Assembly: GCA_002104905.1 (NCBI GenBank)
Contig: MCFE01000696.1
Location: 1 to 44,390, forward strand
From: Basidiobolus meristosporus CBS 931.73
Lineage: Eukaryota > Basidiobolomycota > Basidiobolomycetes > Basidiobolales > Basidiobolaceae
Length of the DNA: 44,390 bases
Direction: 5' to 3'
The notes beneath the pieces are model-generated. The model saw nothing but the letters and a program-made list of their open reading frames with translations, ran no database searches and had not been told where the DNA came from. The position numbers were made by a program, and so were the translations under genes. Each line of letters starts with the position of its first letter. The first letter of the stretch is position 1. Below are positions 1 through 9,948 of the stretch, piece by piece.

Positions 1-3000
1 CGATGGCTTGGCTTCGAGAGAAAACTCACCGAAAACTCCAATGGCACCGACTCATAGTTATAAACCACGAAGCTTCTCGTTGTGTATTCGGTATAGTAAA
101 ACAGATTGCTGAAATGGATGACGCTCTGTCGAGTCTCCAAACCGTTCACAAATACATCGAAGACGCGGTTCTCATGAGGGGCACCCTGGGCACGACGCAC
201 ATTGTGCTTGGCTACCACCTGAACAAAAGTTAAGAAACAAGATTCGATCTGACGTGCAAATGAGCCACTAACCTCCATGGTAATCCGAACAGTCTTGGTG
301 TCGGCGGGATTCAGCAAGTTCTCAATGACAAGATACGTGGAGTAGATGTTTCTGATGCCGGTCATGAAGTTCAATGTAATTGTATGTGTGTTGGCGTCGC
401 TTGTGGTTTCTAGAATCCCATCGGTCTGGCTGATAGCAATCCAGCTCTGATCTGCACTCGAGATGGTTTTGATTTTGTACGGCAGACGCTCGGACGAGAT
501 ATTCTCAATAGTCAGCTTCTTGGTGATGGTGTTGGAGCCTACATCTTGCTGGCCGAGATCCAAGAGATACTTCTTGGAGTGGTGGCTGGTTTCCACGCGC
601 TTACAGCCACGCAGATAGAACCTTGGAAGCGCACGGGCGGACGGGGATTCGACCATCGGCGCCACAGCGCATGTAGGGGAGGTCTCGGTTGACTTTTTGC
701 TATCATCGTTGCAGTTGCTCATGGAGGACTCTTCCTTGTTTTCATTGAAGCAGTTCTCGGACACGATCCCCACAAGGATAACCTCGGATTTCCCGGACAC
801 CGAGTCGAGGTCGTAGACCAAGATCTTCAGATCATCAGATATCCCCAAGAGCGGCGTCAGAAGCTGAATGGAGAGGTCCAGCTTCCCACCTGGTGCGACC
901 ACTCCACACATCTCATCATCCAACGGACTGATCTTGATCAGTTTCTGGATTGGCAACTCAGAGGGCGCTTCGATTTGGACTTTGAAGCGCAATGGGAGAA
1001 TCCCCATCAAATTACTGATAGAAACCACCTCTTCTTGGCTCTGATGCGAATTCAAGATCTCCTTGATAAGGTTCATGTGTCTGTTGGGCAGGTCGGTGGA
1101 TGAGGCCGGTCCGGCTGGATCAGGGTCTTCGCCTTCAGGGTTTCCTTCCTCGTTATCGGGGAATATAAAGGTTTTGAACTCGATGTGCTTATTGGACAAG
1201 CTGAAAGTTGGCCCTTCCACTATTGTTCCGCGAATGGGGATATGCTCGGCGATCGAAAGGGTGGTTGCGGCGGCGCTCTCCGGACGTAAGGTGGCAACCC
1301 AGATTCGCCCAAGCGACACACCATCTTGGTGGCTAAGGTGGGCGGTCAATCTATTTTTAAGCTCCGAGGTATCCAGCGAAAAGGCTCGGACTCGGACCTC
1401 AATCGATCCAAGGGGGCTCAAGGAAATTGCTCCGGTTAGTGGAGAGTTCGAAAAGCGGGATAGCACCTCGACTGTGATAAACTCCGATACAATCAGGTCC
1501 AAATCCACTCCAAGTTCAAACCTGACATCCTCCTCGCTCGAGTTGGTAATAGAAAACCAGGAATCACACGCAACAGCATCGGCTGGTGATGGGCACTGCA
1601 GAATGGGAAGAACCACTTGTCCACCAGTAAGACGGTCGAAGTTCAACTCAAACGAGGTAAGGGTTGCCTTCACGTTCAGCAGCATCTTGTTAGAGGGGTT
1701 GAATATATTGGACATCGCGACTACGAATTCCCGATGTCCGGACGAATAGTCTTGGATCCGTCTGGGTTTCAGGATGGCTTGGACCTGTTTCTTCTCGTAT
1801 GGCTTGAGAACAATGTGTTTGTCTTGAGAGAAGCAATAGGAATCGTACTCGGGTCCCCTTAAGATCTCGATCGGAGATGGGTTGGCGACACTGCAGTACA
1901 TCAGGCAGTCTGAGGTGTTGACCAGATCGAAGCTGAAATTGACGACCTTCCAAGAATCGACATAGCCGATCTTGCCGAGGTCAACAGTGGGTGAATTCAG
2001 CATTCCCTTTGACACGCATAGGTACGCCGAGATTTCACAGGCACCAACTACGGTATGATTCAGAATATTCTCGAAAACGAGGATCCCACGCACCTTCACT
2101 TTCTTCCCGTCCTTCAATTTCTGAAGCGCATCGGAGCTAAGCGTTTGTGGGTTGGGTGAGTTGACGAAAATCTGGACTTTCTGTCCCGGATCGACCCTGA
2201 ACGTGGGGCCGCACTTCGGGAACGTGGTTGCGGTTAACTGGTCAGGCTCGTCGTCAGAGTTTACGAGAAATCGTGATGAAAGGTCGATAGAGAGCTCCAG
2301 GTCACTGCGAGGAACGATATGCATTGCTTCGTTGGTTAGGCCATGGATCTCGAGACAATGAGAGTAAGACACCTTCTTCGTAAGAGTTGAGCCTGTTTCA
2401 ATCTTGAACGAGGATCGATCATCCTTCGGAGCTTCAGCCACTGAGTTACTCTCTTTAGGGTCGTCGATGGAAACATACACCGTCTTCCAATACAAGACAG
2501 TGAACTTTTCCACTTCATCCTCTCCACCGAAGGATTTTTTGTGATGCAACTGCCCCGGATGGCTGCTTTTGACATCTTTGAAAACCGTATCTGCGTCGGT
2601 GTTGGACGATTCGCTATGGCTATCAAGCATCGGGTATTTGATGTGTAATTGGCCGGGGTCGACAAAAAGACGGACCTCGACCTGAAGCACCTGGGCAGAA
2701 TTATTGACATTCACGATGTCGATGAAGTCTTTGAACAATCCATACTGGGTCCTGGTCACTCTAAACGTCACTGTTGTCTGGGATTTGACATGCAAATGCG
2801 AATCGTCATGCTCTTCGGTGCTTTCCTCATTCTCGAGCGTCTCGGGTTTGAGGGGTAGTCGGGCATCTAGGTTTCCTCTGGTTCGGTCAAAGACGACGCA
2901 GCCACTTGGGCACTCGAGACGGTATTCCGCGGGTAGGCGTGCGGTCAAATTCTTCAAAGTGAATGAGCCATAGAAAACTTCACCAAGGGTCTTGGTGGAG

Positions 3001-6000
3001 CCCAGGTTGATCACCTTGTGGGAAATGGCCAAGGAGGACTGGCCAATGAGCGAAGTAAATCTTACAGTCTGGGTGGCCAACAATAGTTTTGAGCTCTCCT
3101 TGTCTTTTGCATCGGTGAGCTCGAGCAGATCTGTGGGAAAATGTACCGGTATCTTGACGGAAAACTTCAGACCACCGATTAGTGTACGACAGTCGTCTGA
3201 GTCGTCTTTCTCTTCGGCGACCTCTGCTTCACTGGATTCACTACCCGAGCTTTTCTTGGAAAGTAGGTTAGGCTGTAGGGCGACCCAGACTGTACGCTTG
3301 GAATGCTTTGTAAGCAATAGATCATTAACCCCACCGCGTTCCCCCTTCTCATCCAAAAAGATGTGGACTTGTTGGGCGAGGTTACTTTGGCAAGTGATGT
3401 AGATATCCTCGTCGGATATGTTTTCCACTAGAAGTGGAGTGATCTGGGAGTATTTTCTCCCCGGATCAACATAGCAGTAGCCAAGATCAAGGATTTCCTG
3501 GCTTAAAGAGGGGAAGCAAAGGTACTGCGAACGGTGAACGAAGAATCGCACCTTTAACTGGTGCGATTCACCAGTAGCTACATTGCTGATGGTGAGGCAT
3601 TCCTCTCTTACGCCCAGGCCATAGCCAATGACCTTGAAATCGAATCTGCGTGTATCGTTGGCCTCGAGCGTAATGGAATCAGTATCAAGGCCAAGGAAAT
3701 GGCTATCGAGCTCGTTCTTGACCACGAGTACAAGTGGCTTATCTAATTGATTGCTAATGGTCACATAGCAATTAAGCTTCTGCCCGATCTCAACCTTGCC
3801 AACGTCAAGCATGAACAGATCCACGGAAAAGGTGGGAATTTGCTCTTGTCCAGGTATAGTGATACTATCGAATGGATTAGCAAGAGCGGTGGTTGGGGAT
3901 GAAAGCAAACTTCCCTCCTGCGATACTGCGGTACTGATCGGCCTAGAATCTAGCCAGAACTCGCTGATGTTGCTGGAGAAGGGCGCACCCGACAGGTCGC
4001 CTGCTTCCTCGTCAGGATTGGTATCGTTGTACTGGGAAGAGACCTTCACGTAGTTGTAATAATCCGAGCAAACAATCGATCGGAAGGTGATGTGCTTACA
4101 CACGTCGGTGTTTTTGTGCTCATGGACCAGCATTTGGCCAGAGATGACTTCCGAGGTCGAGGGGAGATCACTGTTGGTCTGGCGCCTTAGAGCATTACTA
4201 CGATAGGGCTTGAAATATACGGAAATGGTTTGGATGGATCTTGGAGCTACCGAAAAGATTATCGAGTTGATGGACTTTTTGCTCTTAGACTCTGAAGTCA
4301 CCAGGCTTGAGGCTCGCTCACTAGAAGATTGCTTATCCCCGTCAGCCTGGCTGGATTCATCTTTGCCGGCTGCGGATGCGTCATCAGGAGTTTTTCCCTT
4401 TGTAGAGGCCTTGGAGTCCGCGCTTGGGTCATCTCCAGGCTCCTCATCTGCCTCTGCACCCAGGGGGAGTGGCTCACCTCGCTTCAGCTTCTCGATCTTT
4501 GTCAGCAACTTCTTCACCTTGTCGTCCCTGCCTTTGCGCCGAGCGATTTTGATCTTCTGCTCCATGCTTTCGATTTGCTCCTCGACCTCCTGGCTAACCA
4601 AGCCGCTTCCTATCCATAGTCCGCCGGTGGCTTTACCCGACCTGTCGCCAGAGTCCTCGGCAACTTCGAATATGATCTCGCCGTGGAATGTTCCGAATTT
4701 GAGCTGATCAACATCGGCGTGGATCTCAAACAAACGCGCGTGCTTGTTCGTGTTGCTGATCACGATGCTTCGAACTTTCGATGATGCCTGGTCAATCAGA
4801 CAAGGTCCAAAATCGATGGATGACGACTGCAGAAAGAAATTGAATGGCTTCCGGATCTGAGCCTTGACGATCATGGTTTGATCGTTGGAGCGATCTTGGA
4901 CATTGCGCACTACGATCTTTTCGTAGAAACGTCCAGCAAGACTGGGCTCAAACACAAATTTCACTTCGCGCTTACCGTAGCCCCGGACCACACCGTACCT
5001 CCCATTTTCGAACCCAATATCTCCAGACGCAATCGAGCCCGACTTCCGGATTCCGAACAGCAACGGAGCCTCGCACCGATTCCTGATCACCATGGTCCGC
5101 TCTCTGCTCTCTCCCTTCTCGAACAAGCCGAAGTTGATGTTCTTCTGGCCGAGATCCATGATTGTTCGGCAGATGGAGGAGCGTACCGGGACTTCCCTAA
5201 CTGGTATCTGGGACGAATCGCCGTTGACAAGAGCGTCGAAATGCGGCTGATAGATCTCACGGTCGAACTCGACCAATTTCACAAACAATGTGGAATCATA
5301 CTTTCTAGGCACTCCTTGGATATTGGGTCTACCCTTGGGAGTGAACACCAGGATGATTTGCTTTTTGGAATTTGGTGGGATCTCGACGATGGGCGATTCG
5401 ACCAAAAGCCCGTTGTGCACTAAGCCATTCAAGTCTCGTCGTAGATCCATCTGGTTCTTGACGAACTTTTCCTCCAGAACGGGCCCTGGGAACAGCGGCG
5501 GCGCGATTGACAGGCTTTTCTCTAGGTCTTGTAGTATCGATGACACTGGGCGCTCCTGATGAGCCTCCTCGTTAGTAGATTGCTTGGCAGGCTGATTCGC
5601 CTCCTCATTCATTCCTGCCAAATGATCACTGCTGAGGCTGCGATGTGCATTCCAAATCTTGGTCGGAGGCTCGTTAACACTCGACAACTTGATCTCATCG
5701 AATAGTCGGATGCGTGGTTTGAACATGTCACCTTCGAAGACTTCATCTCGTAAATCTAGCCCTAGGCTGTTTAGCCCCATGGAAGATAACGCCGCGTTGG
5801 GCATCTTGGCGCTTTTTCTGCTAGTCGGAGAATCGGTGCCTGCTGCTGCTCGCTTAGCCCTAGGTGATTTGAGTTGAGATTCGCCAACGAATGGGGACGC
5901 CAAATCGAGATAATCTGCCCGGAGGTTGGCTGGCTCCCGATTTGATGTAGAGGCTGTTTTGAGGCGAACCGCTTTACTTGGAGCATCTTGAGGATTGCTG

Positions 6001-8612
6001 CTGGGCGGTGCCAATGAGCCGTTGTGGTGACTTTCTGAAGTATTTAGATTGGAGGTGGATGTAGTGGTGGATGTGGAGGAAGATGCTTTCTTTGCCACCC
6101 TGCGATCGCCTATTTCCTCTAGAAGCTTTTCCCGCCTTTCGCTGGTTGGTTTCATCCGCTTGGCTGCTCCATTGTTAGGAGTTTCCGATTGCAAGATGAC
6201 TGCTTTTGAGCTGGAGTGAAGGTCAGGCTCTTTCTTCTCTGTGTATATCACCAACTCGTTCGGCAACGATGAATACATCTCCAACGTCAATGGTTTACGA
6301 CTGATGTTCTCTACGAAGATGCATTTCACTTTGGGAGAGTTAATGATCATATCTCCAAAATCAAGGTAATGAGTGCCATTTGGAAGAAGTGTTCGGTAGA
6401 ATAACGAGTGGAAAGTGACCCCATTTTGATCTACGTGTACACTTTTCACTTGGACAAACTGATCATCATCTCTGTTCTGAAGGTTGACCACGTTCACCTG
6501 CTTTCTATAATCTGGATTCACCTTGCGAGGCTTGATATCAAGTTTGACTTCAACGGATTGTTTGGCTGGAATGGAAATGACATCTTGTAAACAACTCAGT
6601 ACTTTGGAAGTAAAGCGTAGCTGTACTTTCGCGGGAAGCTCTGACAAATTGACAATCTGGATCGGCACTGACTTCAGGATGCCAACATTCGTATCCCCGA
6701 AATTCACCTCTTTGGGCAGGATATCAACGAACGAAGTACAGCTTCGGGATTTACACTGGATGACCTTCCTTTCCGTTCCGAGCTTGGATTGCGTGCTAAC
6801 GGCCCCGGTGTTCATTGCAGAATACTGGAGGATAACTTTAAATGTACGCTTCGTTAGCTCGCCAGCCTTGAACTCTCTCATGGACTCGTCTTTCTTCGGC
6901 TTGTAAGAGACGACAACTGTTTTTTCTCGTCCCGAGCGAAGGATCAGCTCGTCTATATGAACTATTCCCTCACTCTCGCCACGAGAACCTTTGTTGAAGC
7001 TCTCTTTGGATGTAACACTATCTTCGTCGCACCCTTTCAACGAAGAGTGCCGTCTAGTGGTAGTGATTTCTGAGATGTCTGACTCGCTAATTTGGTCCAT
7101 GTCAACGGCTTTCAATGTAGGGGATAAAACAGGAGAGCCTGAGGTACTTGTGATCATCGACATTCGCCCAGAGGTAACCACCTCCCCATCGTAATTCCCG
7201 TTCAGCGAAGGGTCGCCTTCTTCGGGGATAGAGGATAGATTGCCTTCCCTCTTGCTGTGTGTTGCATCTTCCTCTACTACGATTGAAAATAGTACCTCGG
7301 CGTTCTCGGCAGAAAAATGGACCTCCAGAGGAGCATCGCCGACATTTTTCAAGGTGATCTTTTGCTGGGCCCATATACCGCCGTAACAATCCCCAAAATC
7401 AAGAACGTTTCCACTGCTCATGACTAGGGACTCCTCTTTGGCCACCGTTCCCACTTGGGCGTGCAATTTGATCGCCATCACATTGCTGGAATTGTTCTCG
7501 TTTTCCAATTGCAGCACGTAATTGTAATCGCCTGCTTCTTGTGGTTTGAAGGTGACTCGTATCCGGTAATACGAGTAAGCGGGCAATGGTTTCTCCTCGA
7601 TGGGCTCTCCGCTGTCGTAGTCGGTAAGAACCAAGCTCTCGTTTAGCTGGGTGTTCGAGAGCCCGAGCACGCTAAGAGACCAGGAGAGCGGAATCTCCGA
7701 CCGATTGGCGATGCTGAAATCTTTGAAATAGGTTTCCCCAGCGACACAGTCATCAAAATTAATCCCCGTCTCTCCGACATCACACCAAAGAACCGATTTA
7801 CATATCCGTGCGCGAAGACGTATGCTTTGAATATACTCCGCCTGGTGTGAGATCGGCTTCGAGCTGGTCGACCTGTTGCCAAATTCAGAGTCGAAATATG
7901 TGTCTTGCTCCAAGGTGGGCGAAATGGTAAGCTCTGGGCTGGTCGAAAGTGGAGTCTCCTTCGAGGCAGATGTCTGCTCAACACGATGGCCGATGAAAAA
8001 CAGGTGGCCTTGGACTTCATTGAAATCAAACGTTTGGTCATCCTCGGAAGATAGGGGGAATACGAGGGAATTTCCTAGATCGTTGGTAGAGTTTTCGGAG
8101 TGATTGGGAAGGTTGGTTGGAGGATCGCGAGTGGTATTTTGGGAATTTTTTATGCGACGTCTTAATGCCTTCTCCTCCGGAAGAAATACCAAGACAACTT
8201 CCTGGCTTTGCTCCGGACTTAAAGTTAGCTCGGAAACGTAATCAACGTAATTGAAGACCTCGTTGAACTGTGGGCAATACTGGCCAAGAAAATTAGAAGA
8301 ATTAGAAATAAAGTCTAACGGCAGTTCGGTCAAGGGTGGAGAATCCGCTTGAGCATCGGTATACTCCAGGTCAGGGAAGTTTTCGTTCTTCAGCTGAAAA
8401 GCAACCTGCGAACCGAGATTGGAACGAAGCTTCACTACAATAGTATTATCTGAGATGTTTTTGATAGCGAACCGGCGAAGTGTGTGAAGTCCATTAAGAT
8501 ACACATTTTCAAACATCAAGCGATTTGGAAGTCGAACCAATTCGAACAGGGGCGCATTTTGATGTGATGACTCAGATTCAAGAGTTTTGTCGTTGTCATC
8601 TCCACCAGACAT
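1..8612 (-). CDS. Giant protein of Hydin/ASH-type Ig-fold repeats (5' part; runs off the left edge)
   Basis: One reading frame is open on the minus strand from ATG 8612 to the window edge, over 2,850 codons, with no stop. At least eleven segments resemble ASPM-SPD2-Hydin (ASH/MSP-like) Ig-fold modules: a D-[FL]-G-x-C/x-V-x-G turn, then a strand ending in a polar N-x-S/T, near residues 284, 405, 634, 750, 1154, 1266, 1604, 1704, 1870, 2209 and 2686. A Lys/Arg/Glu-rich likely coiled coil lies near 1335-1375, and Ser/Thr/Lys-rich linkers near 790-950. No catalytic motif or membrane segment was seen. A likely phase-0 intron at 219-272 (GTTAGT..TTCAG, 54 bp) separates exon 1 (273-8612) from the next exon (218 down to 1). 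The intron has no stop, so the frame stays open either way. Known ASH proteins (hydin, CFAP47, DLEC1) act in cilia, centrosomes or trafficking; the role here is unknown. The start is the first ATG before the repeats, with prefoldin divergent 445 bp away. Confidence 0.8.
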   Translation of the reverse strand, partial: MSGGDDNDKTLESESSHQNAPLFELVRLPNRLMFENVYLNGLHTLRRFAIKNISDNTIVVKLRSNLGSQVAFQLKNENFPDLEYTDAQADSPPLTELPLDFISNSSNFLGQYCPQFNEVFNYVDYVSELTLSPEQSQEVVLVFLPEEKALRRRIKNSQNTTRDPPTNLPNHSENSTNDLGNSLVFPLSSEDDQTFDFNEVQGHLFFIGHRVEQTSASKETPLSTSPELTISPTLEQDTYFDSEFGNRSTSSKPISHQAEYIQSIRLRARICKSVLWCDVGETGINFDDCVAGETYFKDFSIANRSEIPLSWSLSVLGLSNTQLNESLVLTDYDSGEPIEEKPLPAYSYYRIRVTFKPQEAGDYNYVLQLENENNSSNVMAIKLHAQVGTVAKEESLVMSSGNVLDFGDCYGGIWAQQKITLKNVGDAPLEVHFSAENAEVLFSIVVEEDATHSKREGNLSSIPEEGDPSLNGNYDGEVVTSGRMSMITSTSGSPVLSPTLKAVDMDQISESDISEITTTRRHSSLKGCDEDSVTSKESFNKGSRGESEGIVHIDELILRSGREKTVVVSYKPKKDESMREFKAGELTKRTFKVILQYSAMNTGAVSTQSKLGTERKVIQCKSRSCTSFVDILPKEVNFGDTNVGILKSVPIQIVNLSELPAKVQLRFTSKVLSCLQDVISIPAKQSVEVKLDIKPRKVNPDYRKQVNVVNLQNRDDDQFVQVKSVHVDQNGVTFHSLFYRTLLPNGTHYLDFGDMIINSPKVKCIFVENISRKPLTLEMYSSLPNELVIYTEKKEPDLHSSSKAVILQSETPNNGAAKRMKPTSERREKLLEEIGDRRVAKKASSSTSTTTSTSNLNTSESHHNGSLAPPSSNPQDAPSKAVRLKTASTSNREPANLRADYLDLASPFVGESQLKSPRAKRAAAGTDSPTSRKSAKMPNAALSSMGLNSLGLDLRDEVFEGDMFKPRIRLFDEIKLSSVNEPPTKIWNAHRSLSSDHLAGMNEEANQPAKQSTNEEAHQERPVSSILQDLEKSLSIAPPLFPGPVLEEKFVKNQMDLRRDLNGLVHNGLLVESPIVEIPPNSKKQIILVFTPKGRPNIQGVPRKYDSTLFVKLVEFDREIYQPHFDALVNGDSSQIPVREVPVRSSICRTIMDLGQKNINFGLFEKGESRERTMVIRNRCEAPLLFGIRKSGSIASGDIGFENGRYGVVRGYGKREVKFVFEPSLAGRFYEKIVVRNVQDRSNDQTMIVKAQIRKPFNFFLQSSSIDFGPCLIDQASSKVRSIVISNTNKHARLFEIHADVDQLKFGTFHGEIIFEVAEDSGDRSGKATGGLWIGSGLVSQEVEEQIESMEQKIKIARRKGRDDKVKKLLTKIEKLKRGEPLPLGAEADEEPGDDPSADSKASTKGKTPDDASAAGKDESSQADGDKQSSSERASSLVTSESKSKKSINSIIFSVAPRSIQTISVYFKPYRSNALRRQTNSDLPSTSEVISGQMLVHEHKNTDVCKHITFRSIVCSDYYNYVKVSSQYNDTNPDEEAGDLSGAPFSSNISEFWLDSRPISTAVSQEGSLLSSPTTALANPFDSITIPGQEQIPTFSVDLFMLDVGKVEIGQKLNCYVTISNQLDKPLVLVVKNELDSHFLGLDTDSITLEANDTRRFDFKVIGYGLGVREECLTISNVATGESHQLKVRFFVHRSQYLCFPSLSQEILDLGYCYVDPGRKYSQITPLLVENISDEDIYITCQSNLAQQVHIFLDEKGERGGVNDLLLTKHSKRTVWVALQPNLLSKKSSGSESSEAEVAEEKDDSDDCRTLIGGLKFSVKIPVHFPTDLLELTDAKDKESSKLLLATQTVRFTSLIGQSSLAISHKVINLGSTKTLGEVFYGSFTLKNLTARLPAEYRLECPSGCVVFDRTRGNLDARLPLKPETLENEESTEEHDDSHLHVKSQTTVTFRVTRTQYGLFKDFIDIVNVNNSAQVLQVEVRLFVDPGQLHIKYPMLDSHSESSNTDADTVFKDVKSSHPGQLHHKKSFGGEDEVEKFTVLYWKTVYVSIDDPKESNSVAEAPKDDRSSFKIETGSTLTKKVSYSHCLEIHGLTNEAMHIVPRSDLELSIDLSSRFLVNSDDEPDQLTATTFPKCGPTFRVDPGQKVQIFVNSPNPQTLSSDALQKLKDGKKVKVRGILVFENILNHTVVGACEISAYLCVSKGMLNSPTVDLGKIGYVDSWKVVNFSFDLVNTSDCLMYCSVANPSPIEILRGPEYDSYCFSQDKHIVLKPYEKKQVQAILKPRRIQDYSSGHREFVVAMSNIFNPSNKMLLNVKATLTSFELNFDRLTGGQVVLPILQCPSPADAVACDSWFSITNSSEEDVRFELGVDLDLIVSEFITVEVLSRFSNSPLTGAISLSPLGSIEVRVRAFSLDTSELKNRLTAHLSHQDGVSLGRIWVATLRPESAAATTLSIAEHIPIRGTIVEGPTFSLSNKHIEFKTFIFPDNEEGNPEGEDPDPAGPASSTDLPNRHMNLIKEILNSHQSQEEVVSISNLMGILPLRFKVQIEAPSELPIQKLIKISPLDDEMCGVVAPGGKLDLSIQLLTPLLGISDDLKILVYDLDSVSGKSEVILVGIVSENCFNENKEESSMSNCNDDSKKSTETSPTCAVAPMVESPSARALPRFYLRGCKRVETSHHSKKYLLDLGQQDVGSNTITKKLTIENISSERLPYKIKTISSADQSWIAISQTDGILETTSDANTHTITLNFMTGIRNIYSTYLVIENLLNPADTKTVRITMEVSGSFARQIESCFLTFVQVVAKHNVRRAQGAPHENRVFDVFVNGLETRQSVIHFSNLFYYTEYTTRSFVVYNYESVPLEFSVSFLSKPSH
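219..272 (-). other. Stop-free 54-bp intron in the ASH-repeat gene
   Basis: The donor GTTAGT begins at 272 and the acceptor TTCAG ends at 219, with a TTAAC branch-like site before the acceptor. Length is a multiple of three and no in-frame stop occurs, so splicing or retention both keep the frame; retention adds 18 residues. The call rests on splice-site quality only. Confidence 0.55.
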
Positions 8613-9057
8613 CGTATTACTTGTCAAATGACAAATAGATGGTTTGTATAGGAGTGGTTGAGGCGAAACTAGGCTACTCACAGTATGCAAAAGTCCAGTT
8701 ATGTCAAACTCTGCCACGCCTTGAGAATGTGCAATAATACGCCAATGTTTGATTTGGCTGATTCTACCAATCCACTAATTCTAGCAGTCGGGCTTTCCGG
8801 TCGATTTGCGAAATTATCGCAAAAGATTTCCGAATCCCACTGGATTAGACAGATATGGTTGGTTGAGAAGTAGCGTGCATAGAATCAAGAGTATTCTTGA
8901 TAGGAACCATGGTCAATAAGATGATGATACTATTGGTGATCTAAGATGCTAATTGTATTATTTGGCAAGGCTCAGTGTTGAGAAACAAAAATTGAAAAAA
9001 ACCAAGTATATCTTTTACTGCGCTGCTTCTTCGCATAATCCATAAATTAGAGTCAAG
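8613..9057. promoter_or_regulatory. Divergent intergenic region, ASH-repeat gene / prefoldin 1
   Basis: These 445 bp lie between two divergently transcribed genes, so both promoters must be here or in 5' UTRs. No strong TATA box was recognised. A GTGAGTAG string on the minus strand near 8682 could be the donor of a 5'-UTR intron of the ASH gene, but no coding exon upstream is evident. Confidence 0.4.
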
Positions 9058-9547
9058 ATGGAGGAAAATCTAAAGCAGGTGAGGAATAGATCCAAGGACT
9101 AGGCTAACGGGAATAACATGTGTTCGATATCTAACAGCTTCCCTGCGTAGATGCTCATTGGCATGCAAAACAAAATGATTGAGGATTCTCGTCAACTCAG
9201 CACCGTCAAAGCACAGATTCAAGCCAAGGAGCGTGAGAAGCGCCTCTCTGAATTGACATACAAAGAGGTATCACAGATCGGTGACAACATTCGTACATAC
9301 AAATCAGTTGGCAAAATGTAAGTCGCCCTTGTTACAAACGTCAGACTCTAAAACAAACGGTGAGCTAACGCAGTCGGGATTTAGGTTTTTGCAAGCCGAC
9401 AAATCCGTCTTGGAGAAGGAGATCAAAGGCCGCATTGACGTTTCTAACGAAGGAATCAAGGCACTCGAAAAGAAGGCCACCTATTTGGAGCGCAACATCA
9501 ATGAGATCAACGGCAATCTGAAGGATATTTTCAACCGCAGAAGCTAA
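9058..9547 (+). CDS. PFD1: Prefoldin subunit 1
   Basis: This is a beta-type subunit of the hexameric cytosolic prefoldin chaperone, which passes nascent actin and tubulin to the CCT chaperonin. Three exons, 9058-9078, 9151-9317 and 9385-9547, give 116 aa, a normal length for the family. The N-terminal helix (about residues 1-55) is rich in Gln/Lys/Glu. The central hairpin holds the family signature G-K-M-F-L-Q-A-D-K, and this motif forms only when the second intron (GTAAGT, 67 bp) is removed. A C-terminal coiled helix follows, with K-A-T-Y-L-E-R-N-I-N-E. The first exon encodes only seven residues; its intron (GTGAGG..CGTAG, 72 bp) carries an in-frame stop. The start is the only ATG giving the helical N-terminus. 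An AATAAA polyadenylation signal lies at 9684-9689. Confidence 0.93.
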
Positions 9548-9948
9548 GCAGCGCACGTATCACACGTACAAATGCCTTCTCCACCATCGCCTATTTAATA
9601 GCCGGATTTAATACACATTCGATAAATCAGCCAGGTAGTGCAGTCAATGCAATCATTCTCAGAAAAAAAACTTGTTCAAGAGAAATAAATTCCAACAACC
9701 CCTCATAAGAAATTGTTTATCTACCATGAATCGCCCTGATTGGATCATCAAAGCAAAACATCGAATCAATGTGACTTCAATTTACAATGGGTGAAGATGA
9801 TTCGTAAATGAATCTGTTTATGTTGTTCGGTCGACGACAATAATACTCTTATAAGCCGCATGAATGAGCTCGGTCTCATAACCGCCCTTCTTCCCATACC
9901 TCTAGTATACTAACCCCCCACACATCTTTCTTCCACTATATAGACGTC
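9548..9948 (+). promoter_or_regulatory. Intergenic region, prefoldin 1 3' end and TOP2 promoter
   Basis: These 401 bp lie between two genes in the same direction. An AATAAA at 9684-9689 suits prefoldin mRNA 3' processing. The rest must contain the topoisomerase II promoter. An ATTGG (inverted CCAAT) occurs near 9738; no TATA box is convincing. Confidence 0.4.

Noticed and set aside
1063-1749. 228-codon plus-strand frame (and other plus-strand frames between 1 and 8600)
   Set aside because: They are shadows of the continuous minus-strand ASH-repeat frame, which has better codon pattern and repeat structure.
1690-1953. 87-codon minus-strand frame
   Set aside because: It is out of phase with the large minus-strand gene and lies entirely within it.
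8640-8880. Upstream coding exon for the ASH gene, joined at the GTGAGTAG donor near 8682
   Set aside because: No ATG or conserved coding sequence precedes the donor; a 5'-UTR intron is possible but not supported.
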